This document shows, piece after piece, positions 1-7,241 of a stretch of 14,764 nucleotides of DNA. Source of the stretch: QHWK01 sp035315685 (GTDB lineage Bacteria > Acidobacteriota > Vicinamibacteria > Vicinamibacterales > CAVVIG01); contig DATFXR010000674.1 of NCBI GenBank assembly GCA_035315685.1, forward strand, positions 1 through 14,764, in the 5' to 3' direction. The notes under the pieces are model-generated. The model had not been told where the DNA came from. It did no database searches and saw only the letters and a list, made by a program, of their open reading frames with translations. The translations under genes were made by a program, and so were the position numbers. Within the stretch, counting starts at the first letter, position 1. Each line of letters opens with the position of its first letter.

Positions 1-333
1 CTGGATGACCACGGTGAGAAACGTCCGCAGCTTGCAACGCGATCGAAACTTTCGCAGCACCGCGTAGTCGTCGTTGATGAGGCGCAGGTGCACCTCGGCG
101 GCGAAATCGTCCGCATCAACCGGCGAGAGCTGATGCCGTCGTGCGACAGAGGCAATCAGCCGCTGGATCGTGGGCAGCTCCGCGAGAAAGAGCCGCTCCC
201 ATCGATCACGCGACGGGCCACGGTTTGCGGCGCCCTGATTCGGGGTGGCGCGGTTCGGACGGCGGACCAACGCTACGGGCGCGGCGACGACGCCGGTAAC
301 AGGGCCCCTTACGACGTGAGCCGGTTGCTGCAT
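1..333 (-). CDS. Sigma-70 family RNA polymerase sigma factor (N-terminal part, cut by window edge)
   Basis: The minus strand is open from the window edge to an ATG at 342, with a second in-frame ATG at 333. I favour 333 because an AGGA lies 8 nt before it, whereas it abuts the 342 start. Numbered from 342, the 114 visible residues have a Pro/Arg-rich, probably disordered stretch (1-45), then helices ending in DADDFAAEVHLRLI (about 77-89) and FRSRCKLRTFLTVVIQ (99-114). This is the layout of sigma region 2: an acidic 2.2 segment, then an aromatic/basic strand leading to the -10-recognition helix. Region 4 lies outside the window, so the subfamily cannot be set. It is divergent from the protease gene at 606 and shares with it the intergenic region holding a CRP-like palindrome. 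The family call is fairly secure; the target regulon is unknown. Confidence 0.75.
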   Translation of the reverse strand, partial: MQQPAHVVRGPVTGVVAAPVALVRRPNRATPNQGAANRGPSRDRWERLFLAELPTIQRLIASVARRHQLSPVDADDFAAEVHLRLINDDYAVLRKFRSRCKLRTFLTVVIQ

Positions 334-474
334 GGTGGTCATCCTGCTGCGGACGAAACGAGACGACAGCGGCTTTCGAGCGCGGCGTCTGCCGGCGTGC
401 GCCTCAGAGCGCACCGACTCCTGCAGAGTAGAGAATCGACAGCGGCCGCTCAGTGTTCGCCGTCACTCGAACGA

Positions 475-490
475 TGTGATCGGGATCACA
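475..490. promoter_or_regulatory. CRP/FNR-family-like operator, perfect 7-bp inverted repeat
   Basis: The sequence TGTGATC-GG-GATCACA is a perfect 7-bp dyad with a 2-bp centre. It satisfies the TGTGA-N6-TCACA consensus of E. coli CRP. It lies in the intergenic region between the divergent sigma factor (start 333/342) and the protease gene (start 606), about 120-150 bp from either start, so it could serve one or both. The motif is seen directly; which CRP/FNR-family protein binds it, and whether any does, is inference. No regulator gene of that family is in the window. Confidence 0.5.
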
Positions 491-605
491 AGCTTTCCGT
501 GCAGCCACGGAACTTTGCTGCGTCAATCGACGTCGCGCCCGGTTCGTCTTCGCGGGCGGCCTGGAAAAGCTCCGCTTCCGTCCGTCTCGAGGGAGCGGAG
601 GCCAC

Positions 606-1211
606 ATGGCGCTCGAGATTCTGGTGGCGCTGCTGCTCTCTGGAGCCGGCACGCCGTCCACTGCCGTCGTTCCTGACCGGCCGTTTTCCATTCGAATCGT
701 CGACGACCAGGATCTCGTGCCGCTGGCCGGGCGTGGCAGGATGCGCACCGAGGTGAACCGCATCTGGTCGCAGTACGGCGTCGACGTGCGCTGGAGCACA
801 CGTGTCTCGAGAGAGACGCCGTCGGAACAGATGACGGTGCTGCTGCAGGGAACTCGCGAAGGCTGGCCGCTTGGTCGCGTCGAGCGGGTCGGCGATCTGC
901 TTCGCCGTCAGATCGTCGTCTCGGACGGCGCGCTCAGAGGGCTTCTTGATGGCGTCGGCGTCGACCGGGACAACCCCTTATGGGTCGGTTTGTACGCCCG
1001 GATGTTCGGCCGTGTGGTGAGTCACGAACTGGGACATCTGCTGCTCAATTCCGTGGCGCACAGCGCGACCGGCCTGATGCGCACCCGATTCGTCATCAGC
1101 GACGTGAAAGCAACCGACGATCGTTTTGCCTTGACCGCAACTGAAGTCGAACGGCTTCGGGTGATGATGATGACGTCGACGACGTGGGCGATGAACGATC
1201 GACACCATTGA
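606..1211 (+). CDS. Small secreted or membrane-anchored HExxH zinc-metalloprotease-like protein
   Basis: This is a 201-residue protein with a good ribosome site (GGAGG, 4 nt before the ATG). Residues 1-20 are a short hydrophobic stretch (LEILVALLLSGAG) that may be a signal peptide or anchor. The catalytic-type motif is H140-E141-L-G-H144 followed by H152, giving HExxH-x7-H rather than the metzincin HExxH-x5-H. A GLM (156-158) just after could act like a Met-turn. Similar small HE(L/I)GHLLL...HS..G(L/I)M proteins are, from memory, common and unnamed in Acidobacteriota. The middle region (50-110) resembles the substrate-side lobe of small gluzincin-like domains, but I cannot assign a Pfam family. 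Substrate and activity are unknown. The gene is monocistronic here and converges on the sheath gene. Confidence 0.7.
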   Translation: MALEILVALLLSGAGTPSTAVVPDRPFSIRIVDDQDLVPLAGRGRMRTEVNRIWSQYGVDVRWSTRVSRETPSEQMTVLLQGTREGWPLGRVERVGDLLRRQIVVSDGALRGLLDGVGVDRDNPLWVGLYARMFGRVVSHELGHLLLNSVAHSATGLMRTRFVISDVKATDDRFALTATEVERLRVMMMTSTTWAMNDRHH

Positions 1212-1257
1212 GGCGCAACCGCGCCGGTCCGTCTACGCGTCACGGCAGTGGCGCCAC
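1212..1257. terminator. Palindromic convergent gap, possible weak bidirectional terminator
   Basis: The 53-bp gap between the convergent protease and sheath genes holds a 5-bp stem with a 4-nt loop (GGCGC-aacc-GCGCC, 1212-1225) right after the first stop codon. It also holds a 10-bp perfect palindrome, GTGGCGCCAC (1248-1257). Neither is followed by a U-run, so intrinsic termination is only a suggestion from the position. Confidence 0.2.
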
Positions 1258-1264
1258 GCAGCGG

Positions 1265-2593
1265 CTACCAGGCCAGCGGCGCCGGCGGATCCGACACCGA
1301 CTGGAACCGCACGACGACGACACTGTCGCGATCGCGGCGGCTGGCGATCGGCACGAGGCCCGCGCTCAGCAGCGAGTGGATGTCGCGCTCGGTGAGCTGA
1401 CGCTCGGCGCACGGCTGCATGTCGTGCTCGCCGTCGCGAACGAACGTATAGACCGGCAGGCCGCCAATCTCGCGCTCGTCTCCCGGCTCCATGTTCCAGC
1501 CGCGAGCCGTGAACGCCTTGCCGATGAGGAGTGCCATCGCCAGCGACGCACTCGCCCACAGCAGCTCGCCAGTCTCTGGAGCACCCACGACTTCTTCGAA
1601 GTCGAACGTCTCGATCGGATCGGTGCGTTCTCCGTACGGCAGTCGAAGCAGCACGCGCGGTGCGGCCAGTCCGATCCAGCGCGCCGCTTCGGTGCGGCGG
1701 AGCGCGTGCCACGGTCCCTGCGTCTGCGCGGAGTCGGACGCCAGCGCGAGATCGGCGTCGCCGAGCAGCGGCCCGCCCGCCTTCGACGCGATCAGACCGA
1801 GCGCGGCGAGCAGCGCTACGTCGGCGGTCGACGGACCGAACTGGAAAAGGCTGACGAACGCTGACCAGCTGTCCCCATCTGGCAGACGGTCGACCAGCGC
1901 CCGATACACGCCGGTCTCAGTCAGCTTGCCTCGTGATGCGACGAGGTCTGCGAGCAGCTCCTCGCGAGTGACGTCGAAGACGTGCAGTTGCAGGTTCTCG
2001 TCGAGCTCCAGTTCAGAGATCAGCCACCGAACGCCGCGCCAGGCGGCCTCGAGCCGCTGCACCGCCGGGTCGTGCAGCAGCTTGCGCATCTCGTGGGTGA
2101 TGGCCGCATCGGTCGCCGCTCGATGAGACGCGATGTGCGCTGACGTGTCCTTGACGATATGCGGCGCGACAACGTCGTGGATCAACCCGTCGAAGCCGCT
2201 CGGGCGCGGCGGCGGCGCGGTGGCCTCCGATGCGGCCGGCGCACCGAGGAGACGCGACACCTGTTCGTCGCGCTCGGCAGGAGGCATGGCTCGCGTGTCG
2301 CGCAGCGCCTTGAACAGGTCGAGTCGCTGGTATAACCGGTCAGGGTGGAAGTCGTCGATCTGTTGAAAGCGGATCTCCGACCCGCCGACCGTCACGCGCG
2401 GCTCGAAGCGCCTCAGCACGTCGTCGATGGTGTCTGGGTCCACGCGTCGCGGCGACCGGCTCGCCAGCGGTGTGCGCTCCTCGACGGGCTTTCCGCTGAA
2501 GTCGCCGAGAACGAGAAGCCGCATCGGGTCGCTCTCCTGGCGTCGACCGCCGCTGCGACCGAACGTGACGTCGAACTCCAGACGTCCTGGCAT
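1265..2593 (-). CDS. TssB-TssC-like fused contractile sheath protein (type VI secretion family)
   Basis: This is a 442-residue protein; the ATG at 2593 is preceded by GGAGGAG with about 5 nt spacing. Residues 24-100 match the TssB/VipA pattern: MRLLVLGDFSGKP, then VDPDTIDDVLRRFEP and the FQQIDDFHPDRLYQRL stretch. After a Pro/Ala linker (118-135), residues 165-440 match TssC/VipB: LLHDPAVQRLEAAWRGVRWL (172-191), then FDVTREELLADL, RVLLRLPYG (313-321), FDFEE (330-334), LLWASASLAMALL (345-357), GW (365-366), GGLPVYTF (377-384) and a terminal SVVVVRFQS strand. In the classical system the small and large sheath subunits are separate proteins; here both are one chain. TssC alone is usually around 500 residues, so this TssC part is compact. 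No baseplate, Hcp, VgrG or ClpV gene is in the window, so the machine it belongs to is unknown; sheath of a T6SS-like or other contractile device is the best guess. Confidence 0.8.
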   Translation of the reverse strand: MPGRLEFDVTFGRSGGRRQESDPMRLLVLGDFSGKPVEERTPLASRSPRRVDPDTIDDVLRRFEPRVTVGGSEIRFQQIDDFHPDRLYQRLDLFKALRDTRAMPPAERDEQVSRLLGAPAASEATAPPPRPSGFDGLIHDVVAPHIVKDTSAHIASHRAATDAAITHEMRKLLHDPAVQRLEAAWRGVRWLISELELDENLQLHVFDVTREELLADLVASRGKLTETGVYRALVDRLPDGDSWSAFVSLFQFGPSTADVALLAALGLIASKAGGPLLGDADLALASDSAQTQGPWHALRRTEAARWIGLAAPRVLLRLPYGERTDPIETFDFEEVVGAPETGELLWASASLAMALLIGKAFTARGWNMEPGDEREIGGLPVYTFVRDGEHDMQPCAERQLTERDIHSLLSAGLVPIASRRDRDSVVVVRFQSVSDPPAPLAW

Positions 2594-2599
2594 CGCTGC

Positions 2600-2626
2600 T
2601 CCTCCCGATACCTCGCGAGCATTCTA
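2600..2626 (-). promoter_or_regulatory. Putative -10 and ribosome site of the sheath gene
   Basis: On the minus strand, TAGAAT (2626 to 2621) is one base from the TATAAT consensus. It would give a short leader carrying the GGAGGAG ribosome site before the ATG at 2593. The nearest -35-like hexamer, TTGCAA (2652 to 2647), is 20 nt away, longer than ideal, and no good hexamer sits at 17 nt. The assignment is tentative. Confidence 0.25.
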
Positions 2627-2638
2627 GCGTCGGCGCGC

Positions 2639-2653
2639 TTTGCATATTGCAAA
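2639..2653. repeat. AT-rich dyad TTTGCA-tat-TGCAAA upstream of the sheath gene
   Basis: This perfect 6-bp inverted repeat with a 3-bp centre lies in the most AT-rich patch of the window, 46-60 bp before the sheath gene's start. The 7-mer CATATTG also recurs at 2643-2649 and 2660-2666. It could be an operator overlapping the sheath promoter, or the scar of the rearrangement that cut the neighbouring recQ tail. Confidence 0.3.
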
Positions 2654-2677
2654 ACTTGCCATATTGAACTGCAGCGC

Positions 2678-3172
2678 ATGATTGAATGCGCCGACACGCC
2701 GATCTGCCTGCGCGCGACCATCCTTCAGTATTTCGGCGAGCCGGCCGTTCGCGAGCGCTGCGAATCGTGTGGCAACTGCCGGCCTGGCGCCATCGACGCC
2801 TGCGAGCGGGAGCTCGTTCGCAAGATTCTCCGAGGCATCGCGGACGCTGGCGAGCGTTACGGACGGAACCGCATCATCGCGATGCTGACGGGCAAGGTCG
2901 GCGACCTGCCGCCGTCGCTGACGAAGGCTTCGACGGTGGGTGCGCTGCGCCATGAAGCGCCGGACACGCTTCGCGACTGGATCCAGGTGTCGATCGCAGC
3001 CGGGCTCGTCGCGGTGTCGCAGGATCAGTATCGAACGCTGCGCCTCACGGAAACAGGGTCGCACGATCGTTCAGGGAGGGGCGCACGATCTACGGTTGAC
3101 AAGACCAGCGCGACCATCACGATTCTCCGCGGCGCGGCGCTTTCGCCGAGATCGTGCGCACGTGTGCGATGA
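2678..3172 (+). pseudogene. RecQ helicase C-terminal remnant (zinc-binding plus winged-helix domains)
   Basis: The frame containing the ATG at 2678 encodes the RecQ zinc subdomain, with cysteines spaced C-x17-C-x2-C-x2-C and YFGE between the first two (residues about 9-33). A winged helix of RQC type follows, ending in YRTLRLTETG. The ATPase core (Walker A, DEAH and the rest) is absent, because the upstream DNA is the sheath gene on the other strand. After LTETG the frame loses its likeness to RecQ. Removing one base in the gggt at 3056-3059 would restore GRTIVQGGAHDLRLTRPARP, a RecQ-like continuation running toward a stop at 3218. This suggests a truncated and frameshifted relic. All four zinc cysteines survive, so decay is recent or the piece is still used. 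No ribosome site is visible at 2678. Confidence 0.65.
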
Positions 3173-3297
3173 CGATGTGCGAATCCGCGACCCGGAATTC
3201 AGAGGTCGCAATTGGTGACGCGCGGTCGAAATTCAGACTGCCAAATTCGCCGTTCCCGTAGTAGCCTTGTGCTCGCGCCCGCCGGCGCAGCCAATCC

Positions 3298-3870
3298 GTG
3301 AATCCTGCGCTCTCGACGCTCGTCGCCTCGGCCGAGCAAGGCGACCACGCGGCCGCCGACCAACTGTTCACCGCCTTGTACGACGAGCTGCATCGCATGG
3401 CGCGGCGCGAGCTCGCGAAACGCGGCGCCGGCGTCACCATCGGTGCGACCACGCTCCTGCACGAGGCGTACCTGGACATCTCGGATCGCGATCGCGCCGC
3501 CTTCCCCGATCGCAGCCGGTTCATGGCCTACGCCTCGCGCGTGATGCGCGGCTTGATCATCGACTATGCACGAGAGCGTCAGGCGCAGAAGCGTGGCGGA
3601 CAGTTCGAGATCACGTCGATTGCAACCGATGTCGCCGAGGCGGCGGCAGCAGACGCGGGGCAGCTGACCCGGCTGAGCGATGCTCTGGACGAGCTGGAAT
3701 CGGTCGACGCGCGCCTCGCCCGGATCGTCGACTTGAAGTTCTTCTGCGGGTTCTCGTTCGCCGAGATCGGCGGCATGCTCGGCGTGTCGGAGCGGACGGT
3801 GCAGCGCGACTGGGAAAAGGCACGCATCTACCTCCATCGCGTCCTCCGCGAGGACATGCCCGTCGTGTGA
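3298..3870 (+). CDS. ECF sigma factor of the kinase-associated type (Sigma70_ECF, TIGR02999-like)
   Basis: This is a 190-residue protein with a GTG start at 3298; the ribosome site is weak, and the next ATG would delete region 2. Region 2 spans about 20-95 (DQLFTALYDELHRMARRELA, then LLHEAYLDI, RFMAYASRVMRGLIIDYARER). Region 4 spans about 125-183, with the helix-turn-helix SFAEIGGMLGVSERTVQRDW at 153-172. In place of the acidic D-x-E-D of ordinary region 2.2 it has VTIGATTLLHEAYL, with Thr47, Thr51 and Thr52. Kinase-linked ECF factors (Vibrio EcfP/PknT, group ECF43) lack those acids and are switched on by threonine phosphorylation. The kinase gene follows after 59 nt on the same strand, so the two probably form an operon and a signalling pair. 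No anti-sigma gene is present. The family call is firm; phospho-control is inference. Confidence 0.88.
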   Translation: MNPALSTLVASAEQGDHAAADQLFTALYDELHRMARRELAKRGAGVTIGATTLLHEAYLDISDRDRAAFPDRSRFMAYASRVMRGLIIDYARERQAQKRGGQFEITSIATDVAEAAAADAGQLTRLSDALDELESVDARLARIVDLKFFCGFSFAEIGGMLGVSERTVQRDWEKARIYLHRVLREDMPVV

Positions 3871-3929
3871 TGTCACCTTTCGCGCGATGCCTCTGATCTG
3901 CGTGAGCGGGATTCGCGCGGAACGAGCGT

Positions 3930-6485
3930 ATGACTGTAATCGACCACCAGCTCTGGCTGCGTGCCAGTCGTCACCTCGATCGCGCGCTGGAACTGCCGCC
4001 GGGCGAGCGCGAGCGGTGGCTGGCGGCGCTGCGCGCCGAGGACCCGCGGGCGGCGGCTGACGTCGAAGCGCTGCTCGCCGAGCACCGCGTCCTGAGCGAC
4101 GAGGGCTTCCTCGATTCCGCAGCGTCGATCGTCGCGCCCGAGCCGGCGCTCGCCGGCGTCTCGATTGGCGCGTACCGGCTGGTGTCGCCGATCGGCCATG
4201 GCGGCATGGGCAGCGTGTGGCTGGCCGAGCGCAGCGACGGCCGCTTCGAGGGCAAGGCGGCGGTCAAGCTGCTCAATGCGGCGCTGGTCGGACGGGCCGA
4301 GGAGCGCTTCAAGCGCGAGGGCACGATCCTCGCGCGGCTCACGCATCCACACATCGGCCGGCTCCTCGACGCGGGAGTGACCAGCACCGGGCAGCCGTAC
4401 CTCGTTCTCGAGCACATCGAAGGCCGGCAGATCGATCGCTTCTGCGATGAAGAACGCCTGGGCGTCGACGATCGCATCCGGCTGTTCCTCGACGTGCAGG
4501 CCGCGGTCGCCCACGCCCACGCCAACCTGATCGTGCATCGCGATCTGAAACCGTCGAACGTGCTGGTGGCCGCGAACGGCCAGGTGAAGCTGCTCGATTT
4601 CGGGATCGCGAAGCTGCTCGACGTCGGCCCTGACCACGAGGAGGCGCGCGACGCCGCGCCGACGCTGCTCACGCGGGTCGGCGACCATGCGCTGACGCCA
4701 AAATATGCGGCGCCCGAGCAGGTGACCGGCGGCCGGATTACCACGGCGACCGACGTGTATGCGCTCGGCGTCCTCCTGTTCGAGCTGCTGACCGGACGTC
4801 ACCCGACTGCGGTTGCCGCGCAGTCGCCGGCGGAGTTCGTCAAGGCAGTCACCGACACCGAACCGACCCGCCTGTCGGCAGCCGTGCAGGACGCGGTCGA
4901 CCCGGCGCGTGGCGCCGCGCTGGCGGTGCAACGCAGCACCACGCCGGATCGACTGCGCCGCATGTTGCGCGGCGATCTCGACACCATCGTCGCCAAGGCG
5001 TTGAAGAAGGATCCCGCTGAACGCTACGCGTCGGTGGCGGAATTCGCCGACGACCTGCGGCGATTCCTCGAGCACGAGCCGATCACGGCGCGTCCCGATG
5101 CGCTGGGGTATCGCGCCGCCAAATTCGTCAGGCGCCATCGCCGCATCCTCACCGCCGTCGTCGCCGTCGGCGCGATGGTGATCGGGCTGATCGCGTTCTA
5201 CACCGAGCGCCTTACCGCCGAGCGCGACCGGGCCAGGCTCGAGGCTGCGAAGGCCTCGAAGATCAGCGAGCTGCTCACCGGACTCCTCACCGGCGCCGAC
5301 CCTTACCGTACGCCCGATGCGAAGGAGCCGACCGTCCAGAACCTGCTCGACATCGGCGCGGAACGTGTCGCCCGCGAGCTCGTCGATCAACCCGAGCTCC
5401 AGGCGGAGATGTTCACCGTGATCGGCCGCACCTATCAGCGGATGGCCCACAGGGCGAAGGCGTTGCCGCTCCTGGAGCAGGCGCTCGCGATTGGCCGTCG
5501 CACCTGGGGCTCCGAGCACGTGCGCGTCGCGCAGAGCCTCAACGATCTGGGCGTCCTGCACCGCGAAGAGGGACGCCTCGCTGCTGCTGAACCGCTGCTC
5601 ACCGAGAGCCTGGCGATTCGCCGCAAGCTGCTCGGATCGATGGACAAAGACGTCGCCGTGACGCTCGTCGAGCTGGCCCGGCTGCTGCAGGACCGCGGAC
5701 GCGACGGCGAAGCCGAGCCGCTCGCTCGCGAGGCGCTGGCGATCCGCAAGCAGGTGTTCGGCGACGAACATCGGGAGACGGCAACCAGCAAGAACGAGCT
5801 CGGTCTGCTGCTCCTGCGGCGCGGCGATATCGCGGGCGCCGAGCCGTTGTTTCGGGAGAACCTGGCGACGAACCAGCGGCTGCTCGGGTCCGGGCATCCG
5901 AATACCGCCGCGGCGATGGGCAATCTGGCGTTGGCGCTGAACGCGAAGGGCGAGCTCCAGGCCGCCGAAGCGCTGGTGCGGGAGGCGCTCGAAATCGATC
6001 GGCGCGTATTCGGCGCCTCGAACCCGGAGTACGCGCAGACACTCAACAACCTGGCCGGCCCTGTCGAGCTGCAGGGGCGGTTACAGGAAGCGCAGGCGCT
6101 CATCGAGGAGTGCCTCACGATCGTCGGGCCAAGCCTGCCGCGGGAGCATCCGCGCGTGCTCGTCTACAGAGTGAACCTCGCACGCGTGCGCATCGCACGC
6201 GGCGACGGCGCGGCGGTCATCGCGTCGCTGCGCGAGGTGTTGAGCACGCGTCAGCGCCTCTTTCCAGCCGACGCGTGGCGAATCGCGCAGGCGCAAAGCC
6301 TGCTCGGCGCGGCGTTGATGGCGGCGTCGCAGCATGCCGAAGCCGAACCGCTGATGCTTGCGGCCGACAGAGTGATTCAGCCGATTCCTGGACCGCAGGC
6401 GCGCGAACGTGCGGCCAATCGCGCGCGTCTCGCAGCGCTCTACGTCGCCGCCGGCCGCCCTGAGCAGGCTGCCGCGTACCGCTGA
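3930..6485 (+). CDS. Transmembrane Ser/Thr protein kinase with C-terminal TPR array
   Basis: This is an 851-residue protein; a GGA lies 8 nt before the ATG. Residues 1-75 are the helical N-terminal segment usual in these kinases. The kinase domain (about 82-380) is complete: glycine loop IGHGGMG (88-94), lysine K113 in AVKLL, HRDLKPSN (203-210), DFG (223-225), APE (261-263). By these residues it should be active, and the HRD arginine implies activation-loop phosphorylation. A single membrane helix at about 406-424 follows a basic RRHRR stop, putting the kinase in the cytoplasm and the TPRs outside the membrane. From about 485 to the end run seven or so kinesin-light-chain-type repeats of about 42 residues (ALPLLEQALAIGRRTWG, AEPLLTESLAIRRKLLG, AEPLAREALAIRKQVFG and so on), likely ligand- or partner-binding. 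The upstream ECF factor is the obvious substrate candidate. Confidence 0.93.
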   Translation: MTVIDHQLWLRASRHLDRALELPPGERERWLAALRAEDPRAAADVEALLAEHRVLSDEGFLDSAASIVAPEPALAGVSIGAYRLVSPIGHGGMGSVWLAERSDGRFEGKAAVKLLNAALVGRAEERFKREGTILARLTHPHIGRLLDAGVTSTGQPYLVLEHIEGRQIDRFCDEERLGVDDRIRLFLDVQAAVAHAHANLIVHRDLKPSNVLVAANGQVKLLDFGIAKLLDVGPDHEEARDAAPTLLTRVGDHALTPKYAAPEQVTGGRITTATDVYALGVLLFELLTGRHPTAVAAQSPAEFVKAVTDTEPTRLSAAVQDAVDPARGAALAVQRSTTPDRLRRMLRGDLDTIVAKALKKDPAERYASVAEFADDLRRFLEHEPITARPDALGYRAAKFVRRHRRILTAVVAVGAMVIGLIAFYTERLTAERDRARLEAAKASKISELLTGLLTGADPYRTPDAKEPTVQNLLDIGAERVARELVDQPELQAEMFTVIGRTYQRMAHRAKALPLLEQALAIGRRTWGSEHVRVAQSLNDLGVLHREEGRLAAAEPLLTESLAIRRKLLGSMDKDVAVTLVELARLLQDRGRDGEAEPLAREALAIRKQVFGDEHRETATSKNELGLLLLRRGDIAGAEPLFRENLATNQRLLGSGHPNTAAAMGNLALALNAKGELQAAEALVREALEIDRRVFGASNPEYAQTLNNLAGPVELQGRLQEAQALIEECLTIVGPSLPREHPRVLVYRVNLARVRIARGDGAAVIASLREVLSTRQRLFPADAWRIAQAQSLLGAALMAASQHAEAEPLMLAADRVIQPIPGPQARERAANRARLAALYVAAGRPEQAAAYR

Positions 6486-6540
6486 TCTGCCACGCGACGG
6501 ATCACGTGTCGTCTTCGGCGCTCCGTTTCCGATTTGCTGA

Positions 6541-6564
6541 ATGGCGGGCAATCTCGTCCGCCAT
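6541..6564 (+). repeat. Small hairpin between the kinase and DUF3455 genes
   Basis: ATGGCGG (6541-6547) and CCGCCAT (6558-6564) form a perfect 7-bp stem with a 10-nt loop, 18 nt before the DUF3455 start and 55 nt after the kinase stop. There is no following U-run. It may attenuate read-through or shape the leader, or may be chance in GC-rich DNA. It also makes the in-frame ATG at 6541 an unlikely start, since it would lie inside the stem. Confidence 0.25.
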
Positions 6565-6582
6565 GTCGAAGATGAGGAACCG

Positions 6583-7233
6583 ATGCGCGTCAGTCACTCC
6601 GGGAGCCAGCGCTTCCGTACGTCCGCCGTTTCGATGATTGCTGTCGCGATCGCATGGGCCCTTTCATCCGGTGCGAGCGCTGAGACCGGCGGGCTTTACG
6701 ACGCCGGACCGCGAGTGCCCGCGAATATCGACGTGCCCGCCGGATACGTGCTGTTTTTCAAGGCACGCGCCACGGGGACTCAGAACTACGTCTGTCTCCC
6801 GGCGGCTTCCGGCGCGTCGTGGAAGTTCATCGCACCGCAGGCGACGCTGTTCGATACGTTCAAGGGACAGATTCCGCTGCAGCTGACGACGCACTTTCTC
6901 AGTGCCAACCCGACTGAGAACGGTCTTCCTCGGCCGACGTGGCAGCACTCGTTCGACAGCAGCCGCGTGTGGGGCAGAGCGATCGCGTTGTCAACGGACG
7001 TGAACTTCGTCGAACCAGGTGCAATTCCCTGGCTGCTGCTCGAGGCAGTCGGCGTCACCGCCGGTCCTGGCGGCGGATTGTTCCTGACACAGACGGCATT
7101 CCTTCAGCGTCTCAACACGTCCGGCGGCGTCGCGCCGGCGACCGGGTGCAGTCAATCGACCGACGTCGGCGCGCTCGCCCTCGTACCCTACACTGCCGAC
7201 TACTTTTTCTATCGAGCGCGTCACGACAAGTAG
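6583..7233 (+). CDS. Secreted DUF3455-family protein
   Basis: This is a 216-residue protein. I chose the ATG at 6583 over the in-frame ATG at 6541 because GAGGA precedes it by about 5 nt and it puts a clean signal peptide at the N-terminus (basic start, hydrophobic SMIAVAIAWAL, cleavage near GASA-ET). DUF3455 hallmarks follow in order: PAGYVLFFKARATGTQNYVC, WKFIAPQATLFD, THF, PTWQHSFDSSRVWGRA, IPWLLLEAVGVT, FLQRLNTSGGVAPATGC and VPYTADYFFYRA. The family is secreted and of unknown function; two cysteines (in NYVC and TGC) could pair. It follows the kinase by 97 nt on the same strand and may be co-transcribed. The family call is strong; no activity can be stated. Confidence 0.88.
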   Translation: MRVSHSGSQRFRTSAVSMIAVAIAWALSSGASAETGGLYDAGPRVPANIDVPAGYVLFFKARATGTQNYVCLPAASGASWKFIAPQATLFDTFKGQIPLQLTTHFLSANPTENGLPRPTWQHSFDSSRVWGRAIALSTDVNFVEPGAIPWLLLEAVGVTAGPGGGLFLTQTAFLQRLNTSGGVAPATGCSQSTDVGALALVPYTADYFFYRARHDK

Positions 7234-7241
7234 AGCGGCGG

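Noticed and set aside
88..756. Plus-strand frame across the left intergenic region
   Set aside because: Runs antisense to the sigma factor and through the intergenic DNA into the protease gene out of frame; Arg/Ser-rich with no motif.
2345..2677. Upstream extension of the RecQ-tail frame
   Set aside because: This part is antisense to the sheath gene and shows no helicase motif, so it is not a surviving RecQ N-terminus.
3180..3240. AATTCAGA repeated twice about 33 bp apart upstream of the ECF gene
   Set aside because: Only 8 bp, no dyad, and no promoter element in register; may be chance.
3873..5897. 674-codon open frame on the minus strand
   Set aside because: Lies wholly antisense to the kinase gene, whose motifs are complete; the translation is Arg/Gln/Ala-rich with no recognisable motif. 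Typical antisense openness in GC-rich DNA.
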